A stretch of 64,000 nucleotides of DNA from Herpetosiphon aurantiacus DSM 785 (GTDB taxonomy: Bacteria; Chloroflexota; Chloroflexia; Chloroflexales; Herpetosiphonaceae), in NCBI GenBank assembly GCA_000018565.1, contig CP000875.1:2929199-2993198 (forward strand), in the 5' to 3' direction. Made by a program: the position numbers and the translations under genes. The notes below the pieces were generated by a model. It did no database searches and was not told the DNA's origin. It was given only the letters and a program-made list of their open reading frames with translations. Below, one piece after another: positions 1 to 8,653 of the stretch. Each line of letters begins with the position of its first letter. The first letter of the stretch is position 1.

Positions 1-51
1 TTAGTATGGTAGAACTTAATTACTTGCTTAATTGAGAGGATATCAGCAGCG

Positions 52-2232
52 ATGCGTTCTACTATCCGCTTATTAATCGGTCTAGCTATTGCGGGAGTGC
101 TCTTGCTCGGCTCACGCTTGGGGGTGAATGCCTACCAACCAGCTAGAGGCTTACCAATTGCAGGAACATGGGACACCACATTTGCCCAAAACTTGCAGCA
201 ACCAGCAACAATCTCCTCATTGACGATCGACCAAAACGGAGATTTGTATGTGCTGGGGGATTTTCACTATGTTAATGGTCAAGCAATTAATGGATTAACC
301 AAATGGGATGGGACAACGTGGGAAACCTTTAACTTGGAACCCGATGATATTAATAAAATTCGCGCAGTTACGACCTATAGCGATACGCTCTATATCGCTG
401 GACGATTTAAGACCCTTCAACAGCAGATCCTCAATGGGGTTGCGGCTTGGAATGACACGACCTTCCAAGCCTTAGGTTCAGGCCTCAGCGGAACGCTTGA
501 AGAAGCCGCAGCCGAACCAATCGCCTATGCCCTGCACGTTTATAGCGATACATTGTATATTGGAGGGAACTTTAGTTTTTTTAATGGTGGTGAGTCCTAT
601 GGGATTGCCCAATGGAATGGAGCCGGGATTGCCCAATCTGTTGAATTCAATAGTACTGTTGGCAGCTTCATCAGCACACCAGAAGGAATAATTGCTGCTG
701 GAGAATTCTGGACTGTTAACTTTGAACCTGCCCAGCTTGCTCGGCGTGAATACAATCGCTGGACTCCGATCAATTTTGGCTGGCCCAGCATGACACTACA
801 AGCCTATACCATTCATGACACGCCGTATCTTGTAACACGATCACGGTATGCACCCTATCCAAGCCAACTGTATCGTTGGCAGAATAGTCAAAGACAGCTA
901 ATTGGGCCAACTCATCCTGGGGCAATTGATATGCTGGTTGGCTTTGATGATACGTTTTATATGCAAAGCGGGAATAAACTTTGGTTCTTAAATCAAAATC
1001 AATGGGTTCCAGCTCAATTGCCTTTCGAGATATCAAAACTTACTGCGTTAGCATCGGATGGGGAAACGCTGTACCTGGCTGGCGATTTAACCGTTGATGG
1101 TCAATCGCGCCAATTGGTTGCGTGGGATGGCTCCACCACCCAATCACTTGGGAGCTTTGTTGGTAAACAGAATGTACAGAGCATAACTGGGGATTTTGGG
1201 CAACCCATGATCGCGACCAAGCCGATAACTGTTAGCAATTCAGGCACGATTCAACGCTGGAATGGCAGCCAATGGAATACACTAGCCTTTGGCGATACAA
1301 CTATCAGTGAAGCCCAGCTGCAAACGTTGGGACAACGGGCGTATGTGTTGTTGAACGTTCCCCGTGCATTGAATAGTGCTGCTCCGGCCAGCAATATTTG
1401 GCATTGGGAGAATGAGAGCTGGCAAAGTGGTGTGCTCAGCACTACTAGCTCTATTAAATGGCATCGATCGGGCCAACAATTGTTTACCGTTCTTCTTCCA
1501 CTCCAATCGAATCTCCCAATTACTGGGGTAGTGGAGTTTGACGGAGAAACCTTGACCCAACGACTAGCTATTAACTCGCTCTCGCCCTATGAGGAACAAG
1601 TTTTTGTCCATCACAATGAGTTTTACTTGCTGATTATTGCGCCATGGCAGTGGGTTGATTTTCTCCATATTTACAAATGGGATGGAATTTATTGGCAATC
1701 GCTGCCAACCCAAAGCTTAGCCAAAATTGATCATTATTTTGCTGCATGGAACAATCAGTTGTATATGGCCAATACCGATGGTCAATTGTATCGCTTTGAT
1801 CAAGCGATGCAACCAATTCAAATCGCCCAATTTGACGGGCCGATTACTACCATGCAAAGCCTCGAAGGTGGTGGTTTATATATCGGTGGCGATTTTATGC
1901 AGGTCGATGGCGTAACAACTGGCCCAATCGCTCGTTTTGATGGCACAACCTTTCGTGGCTTGCCAAGCTATCCCAATGGTACAGTGCGTAAACTTGCCGT
2001 CGATTATAACCAGTTATATATAGTTGGCGACTTTAGCAAAGTCGGCCAAGTTGATTCATTAGGCGTTGCCGTATTCAGCTTTGCTACGCCAGAATTAACC
2101 CCAACACCGACCAATACGCCAACGCCCACCAGCACGCCAACGCCAACACCAACAGCGACTATTTCACCTACACCAGCAGAAATATCATATCGAGTTTATG
2201 CACCGCTTACATGGGCTAAGCCAGAAGAATAA
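52..2232 (+). CDS. secreted beta-propeller-like protein with Thr/Pro stalk
   Basis: Probable exported surface protein of 726 residues, function unknown. Residues 1-27 form a signal peptide (basic start, hydrophobic core, cleavage likely after VNA). The body carries many repeats of the form LY-[IV]-x-G-[DN]-F followed about 20 residues later by a W-[DN]-G-T-T motif (for example near residues 65-90, 110-140, 165-190, 610-640, 650-675), a pattern of blade-like repeats in secreted propeller proteins. Residues about 690-715 are a TPTPTNTPTP-type stalk, followed by a short tail containing RVYAPLTW. The ATG has GAGAGGA 11 bases upstream. The tail resembles those of two other secreted proteins in this window. 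Repeat family assignment is by eye; ligand unknown. Confidence 0.8.
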   Translation: MRSTIRLLIGLAIAGVLLLGSRLGVNAYQPARGLPIAGTWDTTFAQNLQQPATISSLTIDQNGDLYVLGDFHYVNGQAINGLTKWDGTTWETFNLEPDDINKIRAVTTYSDTLYIAGRFKTLQQQILNGVAAWNDTTFQALGSGLSGTLEEAAAEPIAYALHVYSDTLYIGGNFSFFNGGESYGIAQWNGAGIAQSVEFNSTVGSFISTPEGIIAAGEFWTVNFEPAQLARREYNRWTPINFGWPSMTLQAYTIHDTPYLVTRSRYAPYPSQLYRWQNSQRQLIGPTHPGAIDMLVGFDDTFYMQSGNKLWFLNQNQWVPAQLPFEISKLTALASDGETLYLAGDLTVDGQSRQLVAWDGSTTQSLGSFVGKQNVQSITGDFGQPMIATKPITVSNSGTIQRWNGSQWNTLAFGDTTISEAQLQTLGQRAYVLLNVPRALNSAAPASNIWHWENESWQSGVLSTTSSIKWHRSGQQLFTVLLPLQSNLPITGVVEFDGETLTQRLAINSLSPYEEQVFVHHNEFYLLIIAPWQWVDFLHIYKWDGIYWQSLPTQSLAKIDHYFAAWNNQLYMANTDGQLYRFDQAMQPIQIAQFDGPITTMQSLEGGGLYIGGDFMQVDGVTTGPIARFDGTTFRGLPSYPNGTVRKLAVDYNQLYIVGDFSKVGQVDSLGVAVFSFATPELTPTPTNTPTPTSTPTPTPTATISPTPAEISYRVYAPLTWAKPEE

Positions 2233-2254
2233 TCAAGCAGAAAGAGATCGGGCA

Positions 2255-2739
2255 ATGAAGTTTCGCTTTCAGCCAATTGAATGTGGTGCGATTACAGCAT
2301 TGATCGTTAATTATTACAACCAACTACCCACTCATGTCGATTCATTTTTTGAGGATCGTTTGCTGCATGCCGAGGTTCCAGCTTTGGCTCGATCAAACAG
2401 TGATTGGATTAACAGCCATACACGACGCTCGCACGATTGGGCATTTTTCGCTCCATAAAGGCTATCAACAATATGGTCAACTAGCATTTGAGCAGGCCAA
2501 AAAAGTAGCCAAGGAACAAGCAGCATTTGTTCCAAACCAACGATCATCGGTATGCATATCAATCAAGCCTATCGACAACAAGGTTTTGGTACGCGCCTCA
2601 TTCAAGCTCTGATTCGCCATTGTCAAAGCCAATAGATTCAGTCAAGCGCTGGTTGCTGGTACTACAACCACAATTCCAAAAAACCTTAGAACGCGCAGGG
2701 ATGGATAGCCCAACCCGCTTATTGAAGGTTGAATTCTGA
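2255..2739 (+). pseudogene. degraded GNAT acetyltransferase
   Basis: Relic of a GNAT N-acetyltransferase split over all three forward frames. It starts MKFRFQPIECG in one frame, continues near 2376 in another (QLWLDQTVIGLTAIHDARTI), and near 2545 returns to the first frame, where INQAYRQQGFGTRLIQALIR gives the acetyl-CoA binding motif (Q-x-x-G-x-G). That frame stops at 2635, while the likely continuation ANRFSQALVAGTT lies in a third frame. At least two and probably three frame breaks therefore separate the parts, and no intact product is possible. It lies directly behind the propeller gene and before rpe. Sequencing error is the alternative, but several breaks in 500 bases argue for decay. 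Confidence 0.7.
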
Positions 2740-2813
2740 TCGTGCTGCTGCCAAACGACTGGAAAATGTATGCTTTAATAGGGAGTGCCTAGTTAAACAC
2801 AACGAGGAGTTTT

Positions 2814-3497
2814 ATGCCAATCGGATACCATGCTGGACGCGCTATCGAACTAACCCCATCAATTTTATCGGCCAATTTTGCCAACCTTGGAGCCGATGTT
2901 CAAGCTGCCGACGAAGTGGGCTGTAGCTGGATTCAGGTCGATGTGATGGATGGACATTTTGTGCCCAACCTAACCTTTGGCCCACCCGTGATTCAGGCAA
3001 TTCGGCCTTTTTTCAAAGGCACGTTGGATGTCCACTTGATGGTCAGCAACCCCGATGCACTGCTTGAAGCATATGCCAAGGCCGGAGCTAACCATATCAC
3101 AGTGCATCAAGAGGCGAGTGTGCATCTCCATCGCACCATTCAGCGCATCCACGAGCTTGGTTGTACCGCAGGCGTAGCACTCAATCCAGCAACGCCGGTC
3201 AGCAGCCTCGACGATATTATTGAAGACCTCGATTTGGTATTAATTATGTCGGTCAATCCTGGTTTTGGTGGCCAGAGCTTTATCGAACGCAGCTTGGCTA
3301 AAATTGCAGCCGTGCGAAGTTTACTCGATCAGCGTCACCATGAAGCGGTAATTCAGGTTGATGGGGGGGTTAAACCTAGCAATATCGCCAGCGTCGTGCA
3401 GGCAGGTGCGACTAACCTGATTGCAGGCTCGGCTTTTTACTCATCAACCATCACGCCCCACCAAGCGTGGGATGCTTTTGTCGCCGCTTTAGCATGA
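2814..3497 (+). CDS. rpe: ribulose-phosphate 3-epimerase
   Basis: Interconverts ribulose 5-phosphate and xylulose 5-phosphate in the pentose phosphate pathway; cytoplasmic TIM barrel. At 227 residues it has the usual length. Visible motifs are PSILSANFANLGADV, DVMDGHFVPN, DVHLMV, MSVNPGFGGQSF, VDGGV near residue 182 and AGSAFY. The two catalytic aspartates (D43 and the D of VDGGV) and the histidine of DVHLM are present. The first metal-ligand histidine of the family (normally H in I-H-V-D) is Gln here (IQVD). The ATG follows GAGGAG by 6 bases. It is a single-gene unit with a strong terminator about 100 bases downstream. Confidence 0.95.
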   Translation: MPIGYHAGRAIELTPSILSANFANLGADVQAADEVGCSWIQVDVMDGHFVPNLTFGPPVIQAIRPFFKGTLDVHLMVSNPDALLEAYAKAGANHITVHQEASVHLHRTIQRIHELGCTAGVALNPATPVSSLDDIIEDLDLVLIMSVNPGFGGQSFIERSLAKIAAVRSLLDQRHHEAVIQVDGGVKPSNIASVVQAGATNLIAGSAFYSSTITPHQAWDAFVAALA

Positions 3498-3596
3498 CTT
3501 AAGTCACCCACGAAATCACCCATGATAGGGAATGTCAATCTAGGAGTAATGGCCTATACTCGTTGGCATCTCCTTCTCCTCTCTTCTCTCGCTAGA

Positions 3597-3617
3597 GCCC
3601 CGCAACTGCGGGGTTTT
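3597..3617 (+). terminator. rho-independent terminator after rpe
   Basis: A CCCCGC/GCGGGG stem (3598-3603 and 3608-3613) with an AACT loop is followed directly by TTTT. It lies about 100 bases after the rpe stop codon. Confidence 0.75.
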
Positions 3618-3650
3618 GGCGTTAATGGGCTTTTTTAAATGCGGTGCTGA

Positions 3651-3682
3651 CAGGTTGGTAAAGTCCCACGTTTACCAACCTG
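3651..3682. repeat. 12-bp perfect inverted repeat
   Basis: Arms CAGGTTGGTAAA and TTTACCAACCTG flank an 8-base spacer. The arms are perfect and no T-run follows, so a terminator role is uncertain. A protein-binding site or repeat remnant is possible. Confidence 0.6.
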
Positions 3683-3804
3683 CCAACTGCCCTGATGCTT
3701 CCAAACCACAGGAGCGCCGCAATGAGAGTGTGTAGGCTTAATATAGCAAGTTGCAGTTCCAAGGGTAGTTCCAAGTAGGTAGCATTTTGGTTCCAAGTTG
3801 AATC

Positions 3805-3834
3805 TTGATCCACGAAGGACACGAAGGACACGAA
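3805..3834 (+). repeat. short ACGAAG-type tandem repeat
   Basis: TTGATCCACGAAGGACACGA followed by further CACGAA units: three imperfect 9-base steps of CACGAAGGA. A related copy with the same TTGATCCACGAAG lead-in lies at 30702-30733 in another intergenic region. Function unknown. Confidence 0.6.
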
Positions 3835-3987
3835 ACGGATTGCACGAATTTCACCAACTACTGTGCCTAGCCCCTGAACCCTCGCATTACTCTACGCCCA
3901 TTGCGTTCAATTCCCCTCTGTTCTACGTTCTTTTTTTGCCTCGTAGGCTATACTAAGCCTCGCAGTATTTAGGATGAAAGGTTGATT

Positions 3988-5322
3988 ATGCGATTTCCTT
4001 GGCGGCGGCTAGGTACGATCGTTGGTTGGCTGATATTTGGGGCATGGGTAGGATTTGGCTATAACATCGTCGCGCAGAGTGGGCAACAGGGCGTGCAAAC
4101 TGTCGATTTCCAAAGCTATGCCTTGGCAGCCGAACGCATGCAACAACAGGCAAATCCCTATCCTGAAATCTCTGAGGCGCAAGCGATGTGGCGCAGCGTG
4201 CATCTGTGGGAGCAGCGCATGCTCAATGCGCCAGATCCTACGGCCAAACTGGCGGTTAAAGCCCAGTATGATCAAGTTGGGCAGATCGTTGGGCCATATT
4301 TGTACCCGCCCACTTTAGCCTCAATTGTGGCTGGTTTGCAGCTTAGCGGCCTTGGTATGGCTACAATCTTGAGTATTGCAACGATTATATTTGTGGGATT
4401 TTGGCTCTACCTAACCAACCAAAGTAGTGCTTGGACAATTTGGGTTATACTCAGCATGGAGTGTTTGATTGGTATTGTAGCGGGCAATATCGAGTTTGTA
4501 CTGCTGCTTGGCAGTTTGGTTGGCGGTTACTGGGCGCTCTATCACTCACGTCTTGCTGCCGCCCTCATTATTGCGCTCATGCTCTTGATCAAGCCGTTTT
4601 ATGCCTTGTTTTTTGTGGCTTTGGCGCTGCTGGCCTATTGTAATCTCGCCGATCAGGCTGCTCGCCATGCCTTGATTAAACGGATTGCGAGCATCGCAGC
4701 AATCGCCTTGGGACTCATTGGACTCGAAATTTGGCGCTGGGATCGTGCGCTGCGGCAGGAAACGTTTAACTATTTAACCCATACCTTGGAATATCAATGG
4801 TTCAACTTTCCAGCTGCCGAGCAAAGCCCAATGAGCATGTGGAATCGCACACCCTTGCAAGGCTTGATTAATCTTGGAATTGCGCCAAGTGTTGCCCAAA
4901 CCCTAGCATTTGGGTTATGGCTATTGGTGTTGGGGCTAAGTTGTTGGTTAGTTTGGCGCAAACAATTGGGCTTTACCATGCTCTATGGTCTGAGCTTTAT
5001 CTTGTTGTATTGGGGGCGGCCTGTGGGTTGGTCGTTTTCATTTATCGAATTGATTGTGCTGAGTTTGGCGTGGCCTTGGCTCAAAATGTGGGGCAAAATT
5101 AGCCTTGGTAGCGCCATGCTTGGCCTCATTGGCTCGCGTTGGATCGCGCTCATGCTCACGGCCCAAGCCCAGGGGATGCCACTCAACACCCTACAAACCA
5201 ACACCTTCGCATGGGAATCGTGGTTGGTGTTACCACTGTGTCTAGGCTGTTTAGGCTATGCTATTCATCAGCAATCCCAACAACCTAGCACCTTGAACAA
5301 GCAACAAATGGTCATTAATTAG
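3988..5322 (+). CDS. GT87-like (DUF2029) membrane glycosyltransferase
   Basis: Integral membrane protein of 444 residues with roughly ten hydrophobic segments starting at residues 8-25. The N-terminal extracytoplasmic loop has FQSYALAAERM and ANPYPE, followed by YLYPPTLAS near residue 100 and LLIKPFYALFF near residue 200. This order (aspartate/tyrosine loop, NPY, YPP, KP-F) is typical of the DUF2029/GT87 polyprenol-phosphate-sugar-dependent glycosyltransferases. The expected role is extracytoplasmic transfer of a sugar to an envelope glycan; the substrate is unknown. A TTG six bases upstream could also be read as start, but AAAGG sits 6 bases before the ATG at 3988 and abuts the TTG, so the ATG is preferred. 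It stands alone on this strand before sodA. Confidence 0.75.
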   Translation: MRFPWRRLGTIVGWLIFGAWVGFGYNIVAQSGQQGVQTVDFQSYALAAERMQQQANPYPEISEAQAMWRSVHLWEQRMLNAPDPTAKLAVKAQYDQVGQIVGPYLYPPTLASIVAGLQLSGLGMATILSIATIIFVGFWLYLTNQSSAWTIWVILSMECLIGIVAGNIEFVLLLGSLVGGYWALYHSRLAAALIIALMLLIKPFYALFFVALALLAYCNLADQAARHALIKRIASIAAIALGLIGLEIWRWDRALRQETFNYLTHTLEYQWFNFPAAEQSPMSMWNRTPLQGLINLGIAPSVAQTLAFGLWLLVLGLSCWLVWRKQLGFTMLYGLSFILLYWGRPVGWSFSFIELIVLSLAWPWLKMWGKISLGSAMLGLIGSRWIALMLTAQAQGMPLNTLQTNTFAWESWLVLPLCLGCLGYAIHQQSQQPSTLNKQQMVIN

Positions 5323-5428
5323 CTCATTTTCAATAAAATATCAACAATTACCGCTATTTTGGCTAAAACCAAAGCGTGAATTTAGACGAATGGTTGCAAC
5401 AGGAACTGTCTATTGGAGGTTGTTGATA

Positions 5429-6196
5429 ATGTCAGAACGTTTCAATCTATCGCGGCGAGGATTTTTGGGCGCAGTAGGCTTGGGCAGTTTGGCGGCGATT
5501 TGGGGCAGCAAAGGGGCCAGTGCCAAAAAATATGGTGGCGTAGGCAAAACCTTCGATCAAGCTACCGTTCCAACCAATGGCAAATTTACACTTCCAGCGT
5601 TGCCCTATGATTATGGCGATTTGGAGCCGCACCTCGATGCTGAAACGATGTACATTCATCATCAAAAACACCATCAAGCACTTGTTACCAATTTAAATGC
5701 AGCCTTGGCCGATTACCCTAAATTGCAAAGCATGAATGTTGCCGAACTACTGCATGGCTTGAGCAGCTTGCCGAGCGCGATTCAAACCGCTGTGCGAAAC
5801 AACGCTGGCGGTCATGCCAACCATGCAATTTGGTGGGCAACCCTCTCGCCAAAAGGTGGCGGCAATGCTGGTGGCGCATTGGCCGCTGCAATTAATGCCA
5901 AATATGGCTCATTCAATAGTTTCAAAACCACGTTTAATGATATTGCGGCACGGCGGTTTGGTTCAGGCTGGGGTTGGCTCTCAACCGATAGCAAAGGCAC
6001 GCTCTATCTGGCCAGCTATCCCAACCAAGATAGCCCGTATATGGAAGGCTTAACCCCGTTGCTTGGGGTTGATGTGTGGGAGCATGCCTACTACTTGAAG
6101 TTCCGCCAAAAACGCGCCGAATTTTTGAGCGCTTGGTGGAATGTGATCAATTGGGGCGAAGTTGGGCGACGCTACGATCTGGCAATCGCTAAATAA
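5429..6196 (+). CDS. Tat-exported Mn/Fe superoxide dismutase
   Basis: Converts superoxide to hydrogen peroxide and oxygen. The 255-residue protein starts with a twin-arginine signal (SRRGFLG at residues 8-14, hydrophobic stretch, cleavage region GASAKK), so the enzyme probably acts outside the membrane. Mature SOD motifs follow: LPYDYGDLEPHLD, IHHQKHH (metal ligand H77), GGHANHAIWW (second His), RFGSGWGWL, and DVWEHAYYLKFRQ with ligands Asp and His. The NNAGGHANH and PNQDSPY contexts are those of Mn-type enzymes, so Mn is inferred. The ATG at 5429 is chosen because GGAGG lies 9 bases upstream and it gives a clean Tat signal; a longer upstream frame adds a non-signal extension. It ends at a bidirectional terminator shared with ruvB. 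Confidence 0.93.
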   Translation: MSERFNLSRRGFLGAVGLGSLAAIWGSKGASAKKYGGVGKTFDQATVPTNGKFTLPALPYDYGDLEPHLDAETMYIHHQKHHQALVTNLNAALADYPKLQSMNVAELLHGLSSLPSAIQTAVRNNAGGHANHAIWWATLSPKGGGNAGGALAAAINAKYGSFNSFKTTFNDIAARRFGSGWGWLSTDSKGTLYLASYPNQDSPYMEGLTPLLGVDVWEHAYYLKFRQKRAEFLSAWWNVINWGEVGRRYDLAIAK

Positions 6197-6202
6197 TCCA
6201 GC

Positions 6203-6238
6203 AAAACAGGCTGTTGGTATCAATCAACAGCCTGTTTT
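6203..6238. terminator. bidirectional terminator between sod and ruvB
   Basis: A 14-bp perfect stem (AAAACAGGCTGTTG / CAACAGCCTGTTTT) with an 8-base loop runs into a T-tract on the + strand and an A/T-rich end on the other. It lies between the convergent SOD and ruvB genes. Confidence 0.85.
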
Positions 6239-6250
6239 TATGTCAACTAT

Positions 6251-7315
6251 CTACTGCTCTAAATTAAAGCTAGCTTGTTGAGTATCGGCTGGGCGCGACG
6301 CTTCGGGAAAGCTCAAGCCCAGATGATCGTAGGCGCGGCGTGTGGCAATCCGTCCGCGTGGAGTGCGCTGAATAAAGCCAAGCTGTAAGAGATATGGCTC
6401 GTACACATCTTCAATCGCATCAACTTCTTCAGCGGTTGCCGCCGCGAGGGTGGTTAAGCCAACTGGCCCACCATTAAACGTTTCGATCAAGGTGCGCAAC
6501 ACCCGCCGATCGTTCTCATCAAGCCCTAGATCATCGATTTCAAGGCTAGCCAGCGCTGCTTGAGCAACTTCGAGTGTAATGTGATTATCGGCCATGACCA
6601 AGGCAAAATCACGCACCCGCCGCAACAGACGATTGACGACCCGTGGTGTGCCACGCGCCCGCCGCGCAATCTCCAACGCCCCAGCATCATCCATTGGCGA
6701 TTTGAGCAAGGCTGCCGAACGTCGCACAATATCAGTCATGGCTTCGAGCGAGTAGAATTCCAGCCGATGCACCGAGCCAAAGCGATCGCGCAAGGGCGAG
6801 GTGAGCAAAGCGAGACGGGTTGTCGCCCCAACCACGGTAAAACGCGGTAACTTCAGGCGCAAATTGCGAGCACTTGGGCCTTTGCCCACAATAATATCCA
6901 GCGCAAAATCTTCCATCGCTGGATACATCACTTCCTCGACGGCGCGATTCAGGCGATGAACTTCATCAATAAAGAGCAGATCATCTTTTTTGAGGTTGGT
7001 TAAAATTGCCGCCAAATCGCCAGCGCGTTCGATCGCAGGGCCAGAGGTAATTTTGATATTCACGCCCATTTCGTTGGCCAAAATGGTTGAGAGCGTGGTT
7101 TTACCCAAGCCAGGCGGGCCATAAAACAGGGTATGATCAAGCGGCTCTTTGCGTTGTTTGGCCGCAGCAATCGCAATTTTGAGGTTGGCCAACACTTTTT
7201 CTTGACCAATATATTCGGCCAACTTTTTTGGCCGCAAACTTTTCTCCACCACTTGATCCTCTTCGCGAGGCTTGGGTGAAATCATTCGTTGAGCTTGATC
7301 AAACGCATCCGACAT
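6251..7315 (-). CDS. ruvB: Holliday junction branch migration helicase RuvB
   Basis: Hexameric AAA+ motor that drives branch migration with RuvA during recombinational repair. At 354 residues it matches the family. Walker A is GPPGLGKTT at residues 66-74, Walker [11 protein letters not shown] near residue 115, sensor GATTR near 170, and the C-terminal winged helix carries the [10 protein letters not shown] motif. The N-terminal [12 protein letters not shown] is characteristic. The start follows TAGGAGGATGCC, a strong ribosome site. A TATAAT-like box on the minus strand lies just upstream (7333-7338). Neither ruvA nor ruvC is in the window. Confidence 0.98.
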   Translation of the reverse strand: MSDAFDQAQRMISPKPREEDQVVEKSLRPKKLAEYIGQEKVLANLKIAIAAAKQRKEPLDHTLFYGPPGLGKTTLSTILANEMGVNIKITSGPAIERAGDLAAILTNLKKDDLLFIDEVHRLNRAVEEVMYPAMEDFALDIIVGKGPSARNLRLKLPRFTVVGATTRLALLTSPLRDRFGSVHRLEFYSLEAMTDIVRRSAALLKSPMDDAGALEIARRARGTPRVVNRLLRRVRDFALVMADNHITLEVAQAALASLEIDDLGLDENDRRVLRTLIETFNGGPVGLTTLAAATAEEVDAIEDVYEPYLLQLGFIQRTPRGRIATRRAYDHLGLSFPEASRPADTQQASFNLEQ

Positions 7316-7364
7316 GGCATCCTCCTACAGCGATTATAGCACAGACGGTCGCATGCAGGCAGGC

Positions 7365-7395
7365 TTGAATCATCAGCAAAAAAGCCTGTTATAAT
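7365..7395 (+). promoter_or_regulatory. putative sigma-70-type promoter
   Basis: TTGAAT (7365-7370) and TATAAT (7390-7395) are separated by 19 bases, with the STAS-protein ATG 36 bases downstream. The -10 box is perfect but the spacing is long, so this is tentative. Confidence 0.45.
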
Positions 7396-7431
7396 GCGCC
7401 ATGCCCAATTTACTCAATAGGTATACCGCGC

Positions 7432-8460
7432 ATGGCCGATCGTCAAATTGCCCTCTGGAATGAAGAACGTGAACAGCGCAAGCGAGCCTTGCAACGTATT
7501 TTGATTACTGGCAGTAGTTTTATTTTCCTACTGATTTTATATTATGTGTTCGGGGTTGATCTCAGTGTTGGCCGCAATCAGCTAGCGCTCGGCTGTTTGA
7601 TTGGAGTGCTGGTTGCCGCCGCGATTTCGGGCTGGCTGGTCAGCATCGATCAGCCAGAATGGGCCACCCACGCGATGTTTATTCCCTACATGCTGATTAT
7701 TTTGGTGGTGGCAACTCCGGTCGGGGTAACGAGCCGTGGCATGTATGGGTTATTTATTCCAATTGTAGCGGCGGCACTGCTCTTGCCAGCCCGTTGGAGT
7801 CTAATTTATGCAGCGCTGGCAGTGGTAGTTTTCGTCAGCACCGATATGTTAAGCCCTCAGCCATTTTCATTAAATACAACTATTCTGAATACATTGTTCG
7901 CAGGCGGATGTTTTGGCACCGCCGCCGCTACCACTTCGTTTACTGCCCGCCGCTTACGCCAATTGCTCAAAACTAGCATTGAACATAGCAAGGAGCTTGA
8001 GCGCAATCAGGCGGTGCTTGAGGAACGAGTACAAAAACGCACGCTGTATCTTGAAAAAGCGCTCGATGAATTACAACGCTCCAGCGAGACGATTCGCCAA
8101 ATGAGTGTACCAGTGCTGCCAATCGCCGAACGGGTTTTGGTGTTGCCGCTGGTTGGCAGCATTGACCTCTCACGGGCGGCCTTGCTCAGCGATGAACTGC
8201 TGAATACAATCTATCAACGCCGCCCACATACAATTTTGATCGACTTAACGGGATTAACGACGATTGATCAGGTGGTGGCTGAATCGTTGGTACAAACCTT
8301 GAGTGCGGTGCGCTTGCTTGGCACCGAGCCAATTGTGGTTGGTTTACGCAGCGAAACCGTCCAAGCCTTGCTCGATACCGGCATTGATATCAGCCATATT
8401 CGCACCTTCCGCGATGTGCAAAGTGGGCTGGGTTACGCCACCAGCAAAATTAGTTATTAA
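7432..8460 (+). CDS. membrane protein with C-terminal STAS domain
   Basis: A 342-residue protein with about six hydrophobic segments in residues 20-175, a charged coiled coil (about 180-225, rich in E, R, Q) and a STAS domain from about 228 to the end. The STAS part contains LVLPLVGSIDLSRA and LIDLTGLTTIDQVVAESL, the region that carries the phosphorylatable Thr in RsbR-type stressosome proteins. Similar STAS proteins sense signals and scaffold anti-anti-sigma signalling, here probably from the membrane. No RsbS, RsbT or anti-sigma kinase gene lies nearby. The STAS domain resembles that of the Cache-HAMP-STAS protein at 33771-35336. Function beyond signalling is not deducible. Confidence 0.75.
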   Translation: MADRQIALWNEEREQRKRALQRILITGSSFIFLLILYYVFGVDLSVGRNQLALGCLIGVLVAAAISGWLVSIDQPEWATHAMFIPYMLIILVVATPVGVTSRGMYGLFIPIVAAALLLPARWSLIYAALAVVVFVSTDMLSPQPFSLNTTILNTLFAGGCFGTAAATTSFTARRLRQLLKTSIEHSKELERNQAVLEERVQKRTLYLEKALDELQRSSETIRQMSVPVLPIAERVLVLPLVGSIDLSRAALLSDELLNTIYQRRPHTILIDLTGLTTIDQVVAESLVQTLSAVRLLGTEPIVVGLRSETVQALLDTGIDISHIRTFRDVQSGLGYATSKISY

Positions 8461-8493
8461 GTTCCTGCCCATCATATTTACAAAGGTCTTACG

Positions 8494-8564
8494 ATCACCA
8501 CCCTTCCGTCCCGCCTCAAGGCGGGAAACGCCAGGGGCTTTAATCCCCCGGCACCCCCTCAAGG
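8494..8564 (+). repeat. dispersed two-hairpin repeat, copy A
   Basis: First of four copies (others at 21371, 54018 in reverse, 57472). The first hairpin is TCCCGCCT-CA-AGGCGGGA (8509-8526). The second is GCCAGGGG-CTTTAAT-CCCCCGGC, where the third pair is C-G in place of the A-T of the other copies. It sits between the STAS gene and a membrane-protein relic. Confidence 0.8.
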
Positions 8565-8653
8565 ACAATTAGCGTGGAGCAAGCATCGATTGATGAAGTA
8601 CAGAATCGTTGGCAGGAAGGGGCAACATAAAAAACAGCACAATCATTGCACGC

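Larger units (their letters stand above)
3498..3987. other. intergenic region with terminator and repeats
   Basis: Gap of about 490 bases between rpe and the GT87 gene. It holds a rho-independent terminator, a 12-bp inverted repeat and an ACGAAG-type short tandem repeat, listed separately. I see no credible protein-coding gene here. A TATACT box at 3949-3954 could be a -10 element for the downstream gene, but no good -35 box lies at the right distance. Confidence 0.6.
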
